Virus record (IMG/VR): IMGVR_UViG_3300025769_000096
Span: 1-64,000 of that record
Source of the DNA: a virus
DNA: 64,000 nt
Reading direction: 5' to 3' (one strand)
Shown here piece after piece: positions 1-6,066 of the stretch. The position numbers were made by a program, and so were the translations under genes. The stretch's first letter is position 1, and each line of letters opens with the position of its first letter. The notes under the pieces were generated by a model that worked only from the letters and a program-made list of their open reading frames with translations, was not told the origin of the DNA and made no database searches.

Positions 1-11
1 TTTATTAAATT

Positions 12-50
12 AAAAAAATAAAAAAAAAAAAAACACCCCTTGAGGGTGTT
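12..50 (-). terminator. Rho-independent terminator
   Basis: On the minus strand a 7-bp stem (AACACCC / GGGTGTT, positions 50-44 and 38-32) with a 5-nt loop is followed by a long T-tract (33-12). It ends the transcription unit of the genes at 204-536 and 49-201, and overlaps the stop codon of the latter. Confidence 0.9.
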
Positions 51-201
51 ACTTAGGTCTTATAATCTCCGAGGTAGTGTATAGTACATCAGAGAGAAAT
101 TGTCTCGTTGGTGGTGACTTTGCAATCAACACAGAGACTAGAATAAGAATCAAAATCTTCACTTGGTTAGCATAGAAGTTTGCAGATCTTGTCTTATTCA
201 T
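49..201 (-). CDS. Small single-pass membrane protein (50 aa)
   Basis: Unrecognised 50-residue protein that starts MNKTRSANFYANQ and has one hydrophobic segment (about residues 15-27, VKILILILVSVLIA) followed by a polar tail. The ATG lies 2 nt after the stop codon of the gene at 204-536, so the two are probably cotranscribed, and the stop overlaps the terminator stem. A topology with a short cytoplasmic N-terminus is inferred. No family is recognised. It is supported by its tight fit between the upstream stop and the terminator. Confidence 0.6.
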   Translation of the reverse strand: MNKTRSANFYANQVKILILILVSVLIAKSPPTRQFLSDVLYTTSEIIRPK

Positions 202-203
202 TC

Positions 204-536
204 TCAACCCAGACGCATCGAAGAGAAGAAAGGAACGGTAGTTAGTCCTTGAACAGTGTTCATCTTAAGAAACCATTCTCCTGCTTTTTGGAATACACGA
301 TCACCACATTCTCCGTGTGCTTGAAGAATAGCATTCAGGCGAGACTTAGTGGTATTGGATTGCCAACCACCATCAAATAAGCGAAGAAAAGTCTCACCAA
401 TCTCTGCAATCTTTTTACCATGAAGGAATACAATAGAGAGATCATTTTGCTCATCATAGGTAACAACAGTATTGGCACTTTTCCAATTCTCGTTGTTAGT
501 GATGGCATCATTCATTTGCTTTTCGATCTTACGCAT
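204..536 (-). CDS. Hypothetical protein (110 aa)
   Basis: Soluble 110-residue protein of unknown function with no transmembrane segment and no motif I can name. It lies alone behind GAGCC box 1, with the start codon about 28 nt from the box. An in-frame ATG at 515 is an alternative start. The compact spacing between the box and the following small membrane gene supports expression. Its style matches the short hypothetical proteins common in cyanomyovirus accessory regions. Confidence 0.7.
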   Translation of the reverse strand: MRKIEKQMNDAITNNENWKSANTVVTYDEQNDLSIVFLHGKKIAEIGETFLRLFDGGWQSNTTKSRLNAILQAHGECGDRVFQKAGEWFLKMNTVQGLTTVPFFSSMRLG

Positions 537-563
537 TTGGTTTTTTTGTTTGAGGTTTCTGTC

Positions 564-594
564 TTACACTACTAGGACACTTTAAGTGGCTCAG
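564..594 (-). promoter_or_regulatory. GAGCC box 1 (repeated promoter-like element)
   Basis: Minus strand reads CTGAGCCACTTAAAGTGT, then CCTAGTAGTGTAAG. The element lies between the stop of the gene at 601-846 and the start of 204-536. It is one of 16 copies; the downstream TGTAAG aligns with a -10 hexamer in other copies. Confidence 0.85.
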
Positions 595-600
595 TGAGCA

Positions 601-846
601 TTAGGAAATCAAATCTTCTAGAATCTCATCACCATAGCAATCGACAATTTCTTCCTTTAATTGTTGCTCATCATAGTCATTCAGATTCTCCATGATAACA
701 TCATAGGCCATAATCATCAGAGTTTTAGTATCCATATCATCAACAATCATCTGGGCATAATTATCACGGAGATTGGAGAGTTGATCAGGAGTAAGAGGCA
801 TGATTTCAGATTTGAGGATTTCGGTGTAAAGATTAGAGTCAGACAT
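601..846 (-). CDS. Hypothetical acidic protein (81 aa)
   Basis: An 81-residue, strongly acidic, probably all-helical soluble protein rich in Asp/Glu/Leu with no recognised domain. It starts 8 nt inside the end of the gene at 839-1030, so the two are translationally coupled. It is the last gene of the four-gene unit that begins at GAGCC box 2. Function unknown; the high acidity is the only notable property. Confidence 0.75.
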   Translation of the reverse strand: MSDSNLYTEILKSEIMPLTPDQLSNLRDNYAQMIVDDMDTKTLMIMAYDVIMENLNDYDEQQLKEEIVDCYGDEILEDLIS

Positions 847-1030
847 TGGTCAGATCATTGATAGTGAGGACATGAACATCAGGAACAGATTCATCAAAAT
901 GTTCGGAACATTCTTGATACAATGCAACAGCATCATCAAGACGATTCTCATCTGTCAGTTTCATCACTTGTGCATGAATATCATCAAGAATGAGTGCCAA
1001 CATCTTGTCTTTTTGATTGTTGTTCATCAT
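839..1030 (-). CDS. Hypothetical protein (63 aa)
   Basis: Small 63-residue soluble protein, mostly helical and acidic toward the C-terminus (YQECSEHFDESVPDVHV). Two adjacent ATG codons (1030 and 1027) could serve as start. It overlaps the next gene by 8 nt and follows 1037-1219 after 6 nt, giving a compact operon. No family recognised. Confidence 0.7.
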   Translation of the reverse strand: MMNNNQKDKMLALILDDIHAQVMKLTDENRLDDAVALYQECSEHFDESVPDVHVLTINDLTNV

Positions 1031-1036
1031 CAGAAA

Positions 1037-1219
1037 TTAGAGAACTTGAAAGTCAGTGAAAATCTTAAGTTGTGTTGCAGTGAAGATTCTATCATCACTA
1101 CATTTTGAATACTTTTCGCGTTCTAGATCAACATAGGTTTCGAGTGCACTTTGTATTGCGCGATACTCATCATTTGACAATTCCAATTTCAGCATATCAA
1201 TCAAAACGGGATGAAACAT
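1037..1219 (-). CDS. Hypothetical protein (60 aa)
   Basis: Short helical protein containing LELSNDEYRAIQSALETY. The start at 1219 is chosen because AGGAAAAG, a good ribosome binding site, lies directly in front of it; it overlaps the upstream gene by 23 nt. Starts at 1237 or 1195 (1 nt after the upstream stop) are also possible. Part of the box 2 unit. Function unknown. Confidence 0.6.
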   Translation of the reverse strand: MFHPVLIDMLKLELSNDEYRAIQSALETYVDLEREKYSKCSDDRIFTATQLKIFTDFQVL

Positions 1220-1424
1220 CTTTTCCTGGGTTTTCATAGAATGAAACAGTCTCTGTAATCTGCGAAACATCATATGTGAATTGAACCATCTTTCCATCCT
1301 TCAGAATACGATACTGAGTCAATTCTTTCCAGAATGGTTGACCATTATCATCCCAACTCTGACGCTTTTCTTTGACAGGAACAATCTCATAATCCTGATT
1401 CGTTTTTAATGAGGTGTAAATCAT
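1197..1424 (-). CDS. Hypothetical protein (75 aa)
   Basis: A 75-residue soluble protein, probably mostly beta (alternating polar/hydrophobic segments, QYRILKDGKMVQFTYDV). It is the first gene behind GAGCC box 2, with only about 19 nt between the box and the ATG. No family recognised. Confidence 0.7.
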   Translation of the reverse strand: MIYTSLKTNQDYEIVPVKEKRQSWDDNGQPFWKELTQYRILKDGKMVQFTYDVSQITETVSFYENPGKDVSSRFD

Positions 1425-1442
1425 CTTTTTCGTTTGAACGTC

Positions 1443-1471
1443 TCACTACTAGGACACTTTAAGGGGCTCAG
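1443..1471 (-). promoter_or_regulatory. GAGCC box 2, carrying a stop codon
   Basis: Minus strand CTGAGCCCCTTAAAGTGT followed by CCTAGTAGTGAG. The TGA inside CTGAGCC (1470-1468) is the stop codon of the upstream gene 1468-1809. Precedes the unit 1424 to 601. Confidence 0.85.
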
Positions 1472-1809
1472 TAACCCTTACTCATCATGGAAAGTGCAGC
1501 ATCCTGAGTGGTGCTATCTTGTGGCAGTTGTACTTTGCGAGCACAATCAATTGCATCAGCAAAGTTATCGAAACTACCGAAGTTCTTTTGATTGCCAACC
1601 CAGCAACCTTTGTACTCATAGATCATTGCTTCGACAGAGAATACATCGACTTTGGTATCACGATTCACACCGTGCTTAATATAAACTTTTCCATCATTTC
1701 GAGTGTACTTATCAAAGGTGTTAGACTTGAAAGTACGGGAGAAATCAGTCACAAACTCAGAGGTGAGATCAGTATTCTGAGCGAAGAGATTAGCAAAGTG
1801 AATTGTCAT
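1468..1809 (-). CDS. Hypothetical protein (113 aa)
   Basis: Soluble 113-residue protein with an aromatic-rich centre (YEYKGCWVGNQKNFGSF). It is the only gene between GAGCC boxes 3 and 2. Its reading frame ends on the TGA within box 2 (last residues SKGY), so coding and regulatory sequence overlap. No domain recognised. Confidence 0.75.
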   Translation of the reverse strand: MTIHFANLFAQNTDLTSEFVTDFSRTFKSNTFDKYTRNDGKVYIKHGVNRDTKVDVFSVEAMIYEYKGCWVGNQKNFGSFDNFADAIDCARKVQLPQDSTTQDAALSMMSKGY

Positions 1810-1829
1810 TTTTGAATTTCGTTTGAACC

Positions 1830-1860
1830 TTACACTACTGGTACACTTTAAGTGGCTCAG
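1830..1860 (-). promoter_or_regulatory. GAGCC box 3
   Basis: Minus strand CTGAGCCACTTAAAGTGT then ACCAGTAGTGTAAGG; 21 nt in front of the ATG at 1809. Confidence 0.85.
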
Positions 1861-1866
1861 TAGACA

Positions 1867-2109
1867 TTAGAGAGTGAACGTTTGCTCTACAATCACATCA
1901 AAATCTTCCGTCATTTTGACATAATTCCACTCACCAATATCCTCTCCTTCTTGATAACAATGAATCAGATCATTTGCATCAGTCTTGACATAACAACCAT
2001 CATCAAAGTTATCCTCATCGAGAACATAACCAGATGCAATCAGTGCTTCAGTAAAAGTCATTTTGTTGTGAAGATAAGTCTTAATCAGTGACATTTTTTC
2101 GTTATTCAT
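1867..2109 (-). CDS. Hypothetical acidic protein (80 aa)
   Basis: An 80-residue acidic protein (MTFTEALIASGYVLDEDNFDDG region). Its ATG overlaps the stop of the upstream gene as ATGA, a classical coupled arrangement. Last gene of the box 4 unit. Function unknown. Confidence 0.7.
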   Translation of the reverse strand: MNNEKMSLIKTYLHNKMTFTEALIASGYVLDEDNFDDGCYVKTDANDLIHCYQEGEDIGEWNYVKMTEDFDVIVEQTFTL

Positions 2110-2453
2110 CGGAGATAAAGAAACCCACCGTATTGATCACAAATAGTGGGATTCTCAGTGAGTTGCTCAACATAGAATCGAATACCCTTTGCAGGTGCTT
2201 TTACACTGGCAGGTTTGTAACATGCACCAGTGTTATTCTCCACAAACATATATGCAGAGCGTCCATGTTTACGTTCACCACCAGAGACCAAATAAGTCAT
2301 CAGTTTGATGTACTTACGACCGAAATCTGCTTCGACTTGGTAATAAGTATCATGACCAGATTCGATGGCATTAACTTTCCATTGGTCATTCAATTGCTCA
2401 ATCAGAGTATCAACAAGGAACTCAGATTTGGTTTGATTCAGAATAGCAGACAT
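2106..2453 (-). CDS. Hypothetical protein (115 aa)
   Basis: A 115-residue soluble protein; the segment DTYYQVEADFGRKYIKLMTY and a later RSAYMFVENNTG suggest a small alpha/beta fold. The start at 2453 (MSAILNQTKSEF) is chosen because a longer frame to 2501 would overlap the preceding gene and lacks a ribosome binding site. ATGA overlap with the next gene. No family recognised. Confidence 0.65.
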   Translation of the reverse strand: MSAILNQTKSEFLVDTLIEQLNDQWKVNAIESGHDTYYQVEADFGRKYIKLMTYLVSGGERKHGRSAYMFVENNTGACYKPASVKAPAKGIRFYVEQLTENPTICDQYGGFLYLR

Positions 2454-2490
2454 TTTCTTTTGATTATAATTTAAGTGTTGAATTGTGCAA

Positions 2491-2742
2491 TCAGCAGGCA
2501 CAGGTAAGTGCAGAATTGAACAGTTGCGGTTCGGTGTGCATATCAGTCACAATGTAACCATAACCCTCAACACGGGAATCTACCTCATACTGGAAATCTT
2601 TCTTGGTAATGTAGCGAATAGATTGCTTGCAGTTAGAGAAAGTCAGAATCTTGAGAATATGACGATTGGAGATAGTTCCATCCGCATACTTTACGGGATA
2701 GAAATCAACAATCATGTTAGCATCTTTGGAAGTGAGTTGCAT
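2491..2742 (-). CDS. Hypothetical protein (83 aa)
   Basis: Soluble 83-residue protein, first gene of the box 4 unit, with a strong ribosome binding site (AAAGGAGAAAA directly before ATG). Contains FYPVKYADGTISNRHILK and ends in TCAC. No domain recognised. Confidence 0.7.
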   Translation of the reverse strand: MQLTSKDANMIVDFYPVKYADGTISNRHILKILTFSNCKQSIRYITKKDFQYEVDSRVEGYGYIVTDMHTEPQLFNSALTCAC

Positions 2743-2764
2743 TTTTCTCCTTTGGGTTTCTGTC

Positions 2765-2795
2765 TTACACTACTGGAACACTTTAAGGGGCTCAG
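2765..2795 (-). promoter_or_regulatory. GAGCC box 4
   Basis: Minus strand CTGAGCCCCTTAAAGTGT then TCCAGTAGTGTAAGA; precedes the three-gene unit 2742-1867. Confidence 0.85.
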
Positions 2796-2801
2796 TGAGC
2801 A

Positions 2802-2945
2802 CTACTTGAAAACTGCTGTGCATCCTACAATCTTTGCCTTAGGATTACGTGCTAATGCAGTCTCACGCGCATCCTGATAGTTTACAGCTTCCACAATCTC
2901 TGAGAATACCTTACCTGCAACATACAAATCAACTTTAACTCTCAT
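2802..2945 (-). CDS. Small basic protein (47 aa)
   Basis: Starts MRVKVDLYVAGKVFSEI and contains the segment ARETALARNPKAKIVG. The pattern (two beta strands, a helix rich in Ala/Arg, a last strand) is one I associate with short conserved cyanophage proteins, but no function is known. It ends 7 nt before GAGCC box 4 and is the last gene of the box 5 unit. Confidence 0.7.
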   Translation of the reverse strand: MRVKVDLYVAGKVFSEIVEAVNYQDARETALARNPKAKIVGCTAVFK

Positions 2946-2954
2946 GTGCTTAAA

Positions 2955-3152
2955 TTATAGAGTTTGCCATGATTGTGCTTCCTTGACATCAGAATCATAA
3001 TACTTCTGCATTATGCTGTCAATGATAGGATACCACTCTTCATTAGAACTTGGATACCCACATTCTCTTGCTTCACGAAGAAACCTTAAAATGCAAGTTT
3101 CCTCATTAGGAGTAAGGTCAACGCGGTTCAAACTGTAAGTCCAGATGTTCAT
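2955..3152 (-). CDS. Hypothetical protein (65 aa)
   Basis: Soluble 65-residue helical protein containing CILRFLREARECGYPSSNEE. It follows 3156-3317 after 3 nt and precedes 2802-2945 after 9 nt, so it is an operon member of the box 5 unit. No family recognised. Confidence 0.7.
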   Translation of the reverse strand: MNIWTYSLNRVDLTPNEETCILRFLREARECGYPSSNEEWYPIIDSIMQKYYDSDVKEAQSWQTL

Positions 3153-3155
3153 GAT

Positions 3156-3317
3156 TTAGACAGAAGGAGTAACAGAAACTTCTTTAATGTTTAGTCCACA
3201 GAGTTGATTGTAGACACGATTATTGATAAGGTCACAAGCACGTTTTGCACTCGATTTCTCATACCAAACGGTCACACATCCGTCGTTGGTCTCAACTCGA
3301 ACTCGATAGTTTTTCAT
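3156..3317 (-). CDS. Hypothetical protein (53 aa)
   Basis: Begins MKNYRVRVETNDGCVTVWYE, a beta-rich short protein. The internal ATG at 3317 is chosen over a longer frame because a separate small gene (3314-3430) occupies the upstream sequence and ends with an ATGA overlap at this start. Function unknown. Confidence 0.65.
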   Translation of the reverse strand: MKNYRVRVETNDGCVTVWYEKSSAKRACDLINNRVYNQLCGLNIKEVSVTPSV

Positions 3318-3430
3318 ACTTTTGGAATTGAATGTGCTTTGTTGATGATTGTAACCCATTCGGTTGGGGGTGATAGTTTGTTGGAAACTTTCACCCACCG
3401 ACCCTTAAACTTAACGATTGTGTATTTCAT
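3314..3430 (-). CDS. Small basic protein (38 aa)
   Basis: A 38-residue protein beginning MKYTIVKFKGRWVKV. Supported by its packing: it starts 3 nt after the stop of 3434-3625 and its stop overlaps the next ATG as ATGA. Beta-rich, Lys-rich; unknown function. Confidence 0.55.
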   Translation of the reverse strand: MKYTIVKFKGRWVKVSNKLSPPTEWVTIINKAHSIPKV

Positions 3431-3433
3431 AAA

Positions 3434-3625
3434 TCACCACTCAGTTTGATGTGAACGATAATTCATCAGATAAGTTAGACAATCGTCTGCCTTTTTGAGT
3501 TCCTTTTCTTTCTGATACCTATCAGAGTGATATACACTCAAGCGGTCAACTTCTTTGAGAAGATTGAGTCGAAAGAAAGTGAACTCATCATCAGCAAAAA
3601 GTGTGCGGGGGTCTTGTGCTTTCAT
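3434..3625 (-). CDS. Hypothetical protein (63 aa)
   Basis: Charged, helical 63-residue protein (EVDRLSVYHSDRYQKEKELK), possibly a short coiled coil. First gene of the box 5 unit, 16 nt downstream of the box. No family recognised. Confidence 0.7.
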   Translation of the reverse strand: MKAQDPRTLFADDEFTFFRLNLLKEVDRLSVYHSDRYQKEKELKKADDCLTYLMNYRSHQTEW

Positions 3626-3640
3626 GTTTGAGTATGCTTC

Positions 3641-3671
3641 TTACACTACTGGGACACTTTAAGGGGCTCAG
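3641..3671 (-). promoter_or_regulatory. GAGCC box 5
   Basis: Minus strand CTGAGCCCCTTAAAGTGT then CCCAGTAGTGTAAG; precedes the five-gene unit 3625-2802. Confidence 0.85.
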
Positions 3672-3677
3672 TAACTA

Positions 3678-3848
3678 TCAGGCAACTGCATCCTCATCAC
3701 TCACAAGAGAAAGATCTGGCAGGTTATTTACACGCGACTTCATACGGTTGTGCTTAGAAATTGTCCATCCGTTAGCATCAGCATCGTGCAGAACTCCATC
3801 TAGTTGACGACGCTCAGATTCGGTGTGAAAATGCCTTTCTTGGTTCAT
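3678..3848 (-). CDS. Hypothetical protein (56 aa)
   Basis: A 56-residue protein starting MNQERHFHTESERRQLDG, helical with a basic middle. The start at 3848 is chosen because a sigma70-type promoter (3876-3904) occupies the sequence upstream; the frame stays open to 3896 but that would begin inside the promoter. Function unknown. Confidence 0.65.
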   Translation of the reverse strand: MNQERHFHTESERRQLDGVLHDADANGWTISKHNRMKSRVNNLPDLSLVSDEDAVA

Positions 3849-3875
3849 GATTTCAAATCTCAAGAGAACATAAAG

Positions 3876-3904
3876 ATTGTACCAGATTTTATTCACTCTG
3901 GCAA
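3876..3904 (-). promoter_or_regulatory. Sigma70-type promoter
   Basis: Minus strand TTGCCA (3904-3899), 17-nt spacer, TACAAT (3881-3876). Drives 3678-3848; the expected start point is about 20-25 nt upstream of that ATG. Confidence 0.65.
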
Positions 3905-3913
3905 TGGTAGCTT

Positions 3914-4171
3914 TTACCTACCGCAAGGCACCTCTTCGTACCACGTTCTGACATAACCAGGACGCCATCTGTTGCCAGGAACATATTCTTCTCTGCGAAT
4001 ACGTTTGATACAATATCTGTGATAGAAGTGGTCTCTGTAATTATCACGCTTTCTTTCATGGCGATGATCACTATCCTCATGAACAAATGGCTCCCAGAAC
4101 TGTTGCCAGGTGATAGCATTTGCAGGGATGGGAGAGAGTGCTAAGAGCACAGCAGTTAGTAACAGTTTCAT
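3914..4171 (-). CDS. Small secreted/periplasmic protein with signal peptide (85 aa)
   Basis: MKLLLTAVLLALSPIPANA is a textbook Sec signal peptide with an AxA cleavage site, giving a mature protein of about 66 residues that is rich in His, Arg and aromatic residues and has two cysteines (Cys in YCIKR and in VPCGR) that could form a disulfide. The ATG at 4171 is chosen because it opens directly on the signal sequence. It follows the ligase-like gene by 22 nt. A role in the periplasm or envelope is inferred. Confidence 0.75.
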   Translation of the reverse strand: MKLLLTAVLLALSPIPANAITWQQFWEPFVHEDSDHRHERKRDNYRDHFYHRYCIKRIRREEYVPGNRWRPGYVRTWYEEVPCGR

Positions 4172-4193
4172 GGTTAAAATAGACTCCATTTAT

Positions 4194-5096
4194 TTAACTC
4201 CAAACCTTTTCCATGTTGAAGTTTGCATAACTAAACTCTTCACGGTCAACAACCTTGAAAGTCCCATAATTGTTAGAGATAACATAACCTTCATGGCAAA
4301 CAAACGTATTACCAATCATACAAGCAATGTCATCGGTTTCTTTAATGAACAAGAACAAATCATCCTTCATAGATGCAACCAACTTCCAAAGCCGTAGCAG
4401 GTTGATGTCACATTCACATTTTTCTGCAATTTCATCCTCAACAATGGGTTGACCCTCACGGATGCAGGCATTGATTGCTTTTTTGATTTGTGTTGCCTTG
4501 CGAGCACTTACAAAATCACATAGAGTGGACATTTGACGGGCAAATGCTGCAACATCTGCCAAATCTTCACGGTATGGGTTTAACTCAACCTCGGGTTGAA
4601 TAAACAGACAATTTTGGGTGCTGGGAAGGTCAAGAACCAAAGGATAAGCATCAACCTCACGCAAATCATTCCCACCACTATAAACAGTGTGTGGGGCTAC
4701 AATTATATCTTGAGAGATAAACTCTGGGAAGACATATGTCAAAGTGTTGGGGCGATAGGTATCAGAACCACCGACACCAATCCAATCACCTTGGACAATA
4801 GTTTTGGTGCGAGGAAGATACTTAAAGCAAAGATGCAGAATATCTGCAACTCTACCCTCATAGAACTTATCAATCTCCCGATGAGAATGTGCAATCTTGA
4901 TTTTTACTTTGTTAAAGGCACTTTTTGTAGCCACAAACCATTTCCCATTTGCAGGATTTGTTCCCCAAACCAAGCTAGGACTCCCATCAATTTTTGTGCT
5001 GATGATAGAATCAGGGTCCGAGAACCAATCAAGAACCGAAAGGTCACCCGTTAGGATAGAATCTTCTACGTGTTCAAGGTGGATATTTTGTGCCAT
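4194..5096 (-). CDS. DNA/RNA ligase-like nucleotidyltransferase (300 aa)
   Basis: The protein has a recognisable covalent-nucleotidyltransferase signature. KIDGS at residues 35-39 fits motif I (Lys35 would carry the nucleotide). QGDWIG near 102-107 resembles motif III, CHEGYVI near 273 motif IV, and FKVVD near 283 motif V. It is shorter than T4 RNA ligase 1 (374 aa) and has a helical insert between motifs III and IV. It may seal RNA or DNA nicks or act on tRNA; substrate is not predictable from sequence. The ATG at 5096 is preferred over a TTG one codon upstream. First gene behind GAGCC box 6, followed by the signal-peptide protein. The family call is an inference from the motifs. Confidence 0.65.
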   Translation of the reverse strand: MAQNIHLEHVEDSILTGDLSVLDWFSDPDSIISTKIDGSPSLVWGTNPANGKWFVATKSAFNKVKIKIAHSHREIDKFYEGRVADILHLCFKYLPRTKTIVQGDWIGVGGSDTYRPNTLTYVFPEFISQDIIVAPHTVYSGGNDLREVDAYPLVLDLPSTQNCLFIQPEVELNPYREDLADVAAFARQMSTLCDFVSARKATQIKKAINACIREGQPIVEDEIAEKCECDINLLRLWKLVASMKDDLFLFIKETDDIACMIGNTFVCHEGYVISNNYGTFKVVDREEFSYANFNMEKVWS

Positions 5097-5109
5097 CAAT
5101 TTACCATCG

Positions 5110-5140
5110 CTACACTACTAGGACACTTTAAGGGGCTCAG
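5110..5140 (-). promoter_or_regulatory. GAGCC box 6, carrying a stop codon
   Basis: Minus strand CTGAGCCCCTTAAAGTGT then CCTAGTAGTGTAGC. The TGA (5139-5137) ends the gene 5137-5604. Confidence 0.85.
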
Positions 5141-5604
5141 ATAGAAACAATCTCTTTAATGTAATAGGTGGAAGAATTGTAGCATTCATATTGCTTTTCT
5201 TTCTTATACTTTGTCCGATGAACTATTGCTTTAATATTACTATATGTGTGACCCTTATTGCGTGCCCAAGTTGATAACTGCTTTACAATTTCTTCTGTCC
5301 CATCTCTAAAAATTATCTTATAAGTCTTTGCGTTAGGATTATTTTCTTTTAGTTGTTTTAGGTTTGCCTTTTTACCCTCTTCACTATGAACATTCACCCG
5401 TCCTCTATACCAACCATCTGGGATTTCATCACATTTGACCATCTTATTATCTGTTCCATTTGTTATCCAAATCTTACCTTTATTTGGAGGTGGTATATTC
5501 ATTTCTTGTGGTGACAATAGCTCATAATCATCTTCCATCAAGATGAAATCTTTTCCAGATACGTTGAAACATTCGTTCAACGATTGAACGCTTACTTTAT
5601 TCAT
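5137..5604 (-). CDS. Homing-endonuclease-type DNA-binding protein (155 aa)
   Basis: The central segment GKIWITNGTDNKMVKCDE followed by IPDGWYRGR matches the repeat (W-I-T-N-G ... I-P-x-G-W-x-x-G-R) found in the DNA-binding parts of phage HNH and GIY-YIG homing endonucleases. The C-terminal part (QLSTWARNKGHTYSNIKAIV) looks like a helix-turn-helix of the kind that follows it. I see no HNH or GIY-YIG catalytic motif in the 155 residues, so this is either a nuclease remnant or a stand-alone DNA-binding protein. Upstream sits a late promoter enclosed in an inverted repeat, as for the three HNH genes in this window. The last codon is fused to box 6. Confidence 0.6.
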   Translation of the reverse strand: MNKVSVQSLNECFNVSGKDFILMEDDYELLSPQEMNIPPPNKGKIWITNGTDNKMVKCDEIPDGWYRGRVNVHSEEGKKANLKQLKENNPNAKTYKIIFRDGTEEIVKQLSTWARNKGHTYSNIKAIVHRTKYKKEKQYECYNSSTYYIKEIVSI

Positions 5605-5610
5605 TCTGCT

Positions 5611-5687
5611 TTATGTGTCGCAGTATTATTTATACAAGAAAAGGGGCATTTCTGCCCCCATTCTCTTTGCTTAGTTGCGACACATAA
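5611..5687 (-). promoter_or_regulatory. Inverted repeat enclosing a late promoter (gating hairpin)
   Basis: Perfect 12-bp arms TTATGTGTCGCA (5611-5622) and TGCGACACATAA (5676-5687). The 53-nt interior holds a terminator hairpin and a late promoter TATAAATA (minus strand 5634-5627). A transcript from upstream could form the long-range stem next to the start of 5137-5604; a transcript from the internal promoter lacks one arm. Confidence 0.7.
5643..5658 (-). terminator. Rho-independent terminator
   Basis: Minus strand GGGGCA / TGCCCC stem with a 4-nt loop, followed by TTTTCTTG. Ends the CAAD-gene transcript and insulates the homing-type gene. Confidence 0.75.
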
Positions 5688-5694
5688 GCATCAT

Positions 5695-5702
5695 TATTTA
5701 TA
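5695..5702 (-). promoter_or_regulatory. Possible T4-type late promoter
   Basis: Minus strand TATAAATA immediately after the CAAD stop codon. The terminator 40 nt downstream makes its role unclear; it looks like a partial copy of the promoter at 5627-5634. Confidence 0.4.
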
Positions 5703-5996
5703 TCACTCAACAATGTCGTTGTAAGTATTTTGAACTTTACCAACAAACTCTTGACGCTGTTCGGGAGTCAGAAGATTGTTGCGAACAAAATTAATCAAAG
5801 TGAAAAGTCCAACAAGTTGCATTATACCATTGAACACAGGAATTGCATCCACAACCATCACAACCTCATGAATTATCAGTTGTGCAACAATTACAACAAA
5901 GAGAATAGTTGCGGAGATTCCAACTTTTTTGAGAACATCGTTGGTAACATTCTCATTGACGAAGGTCTTGATTTGTGCGATTTTGTCGTTCATCAT
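5703..5996 (-). CDS. CAAD/CURT1-like thylakoid-type membrane protein (97 aa)
   Basis: The order is a short amphipathic N-terminus, a hydrophobic helix (about residues 27-48), a short turn with DAIPVFNGI, a second hydrophobic helix ending in LINFVRNNLL, and an amphipathic tail (TPEQRQEFVGKVQ). That layout and the P-x-x-G-x-x-x-L-V-G-L pattern match the CAAD domain, a cyanobacterial and chloroplast domain related to CURT1 thylakoid-curvature proteins. In the host it would insert in thylakoid membranes. CURT1 proteins bend thylakoids; a role in reshaping membranes during infection is inference. It is alone behind GAGCC box 7, so probably expressed before the late genes. Confidence 0.75.
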   Translation of the reverse strand: MMNDKIAQIKTFVNENVTNDVLKKVGISATILFVVIVAQLIIHEVVMVVDAIPVFNGIMQLVGLFTLINFVRNNLLTPEQRQEFVGKVQNTYNDIVE

Positions 5997-6036
5997 TTCA
6001 AAAGTTTAATAGTTTTTGTGGGAGCAGTGTGCTCCT

Positions 6037-6066
6037 CACACTACTGGAACACTTTAAGGGGCTCAG
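6037..6066 (-). promoter_or_regulatory. GAGCC box 7, carrying a stop codon
   Basis: Minus strand CTGAGCCCCTTAAAGTGT then TCCAGTAGTGTGAG. The TGA (6065-6063) is the dam stop codon. A GGAGCA/TGCTCC hairpin (6021-6035) lies in the 5' leader between the box and the CAAD gene. Confidence 0.85.

Noticed and set aside
2088-2474. 128-aa plus-strand open frame
   Set aside because: Antisense to 2106-2453 and neighbours, composition typical of a reverse-strand shadow.
3889-4119. Alternative minus frame overlapping the signal-peptide gene
   Set aside because: The frame 3914-4171 encodes an unmistakable signal peptide; the alternative has no such feature.
6021-6035. GGAGCA/TGCTCC hairpin as a terminator
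   Set aside because: It is followed by an A-rich and not a T-rich tract and lies between a promoter box and its gene; more likely a leader hairpin.
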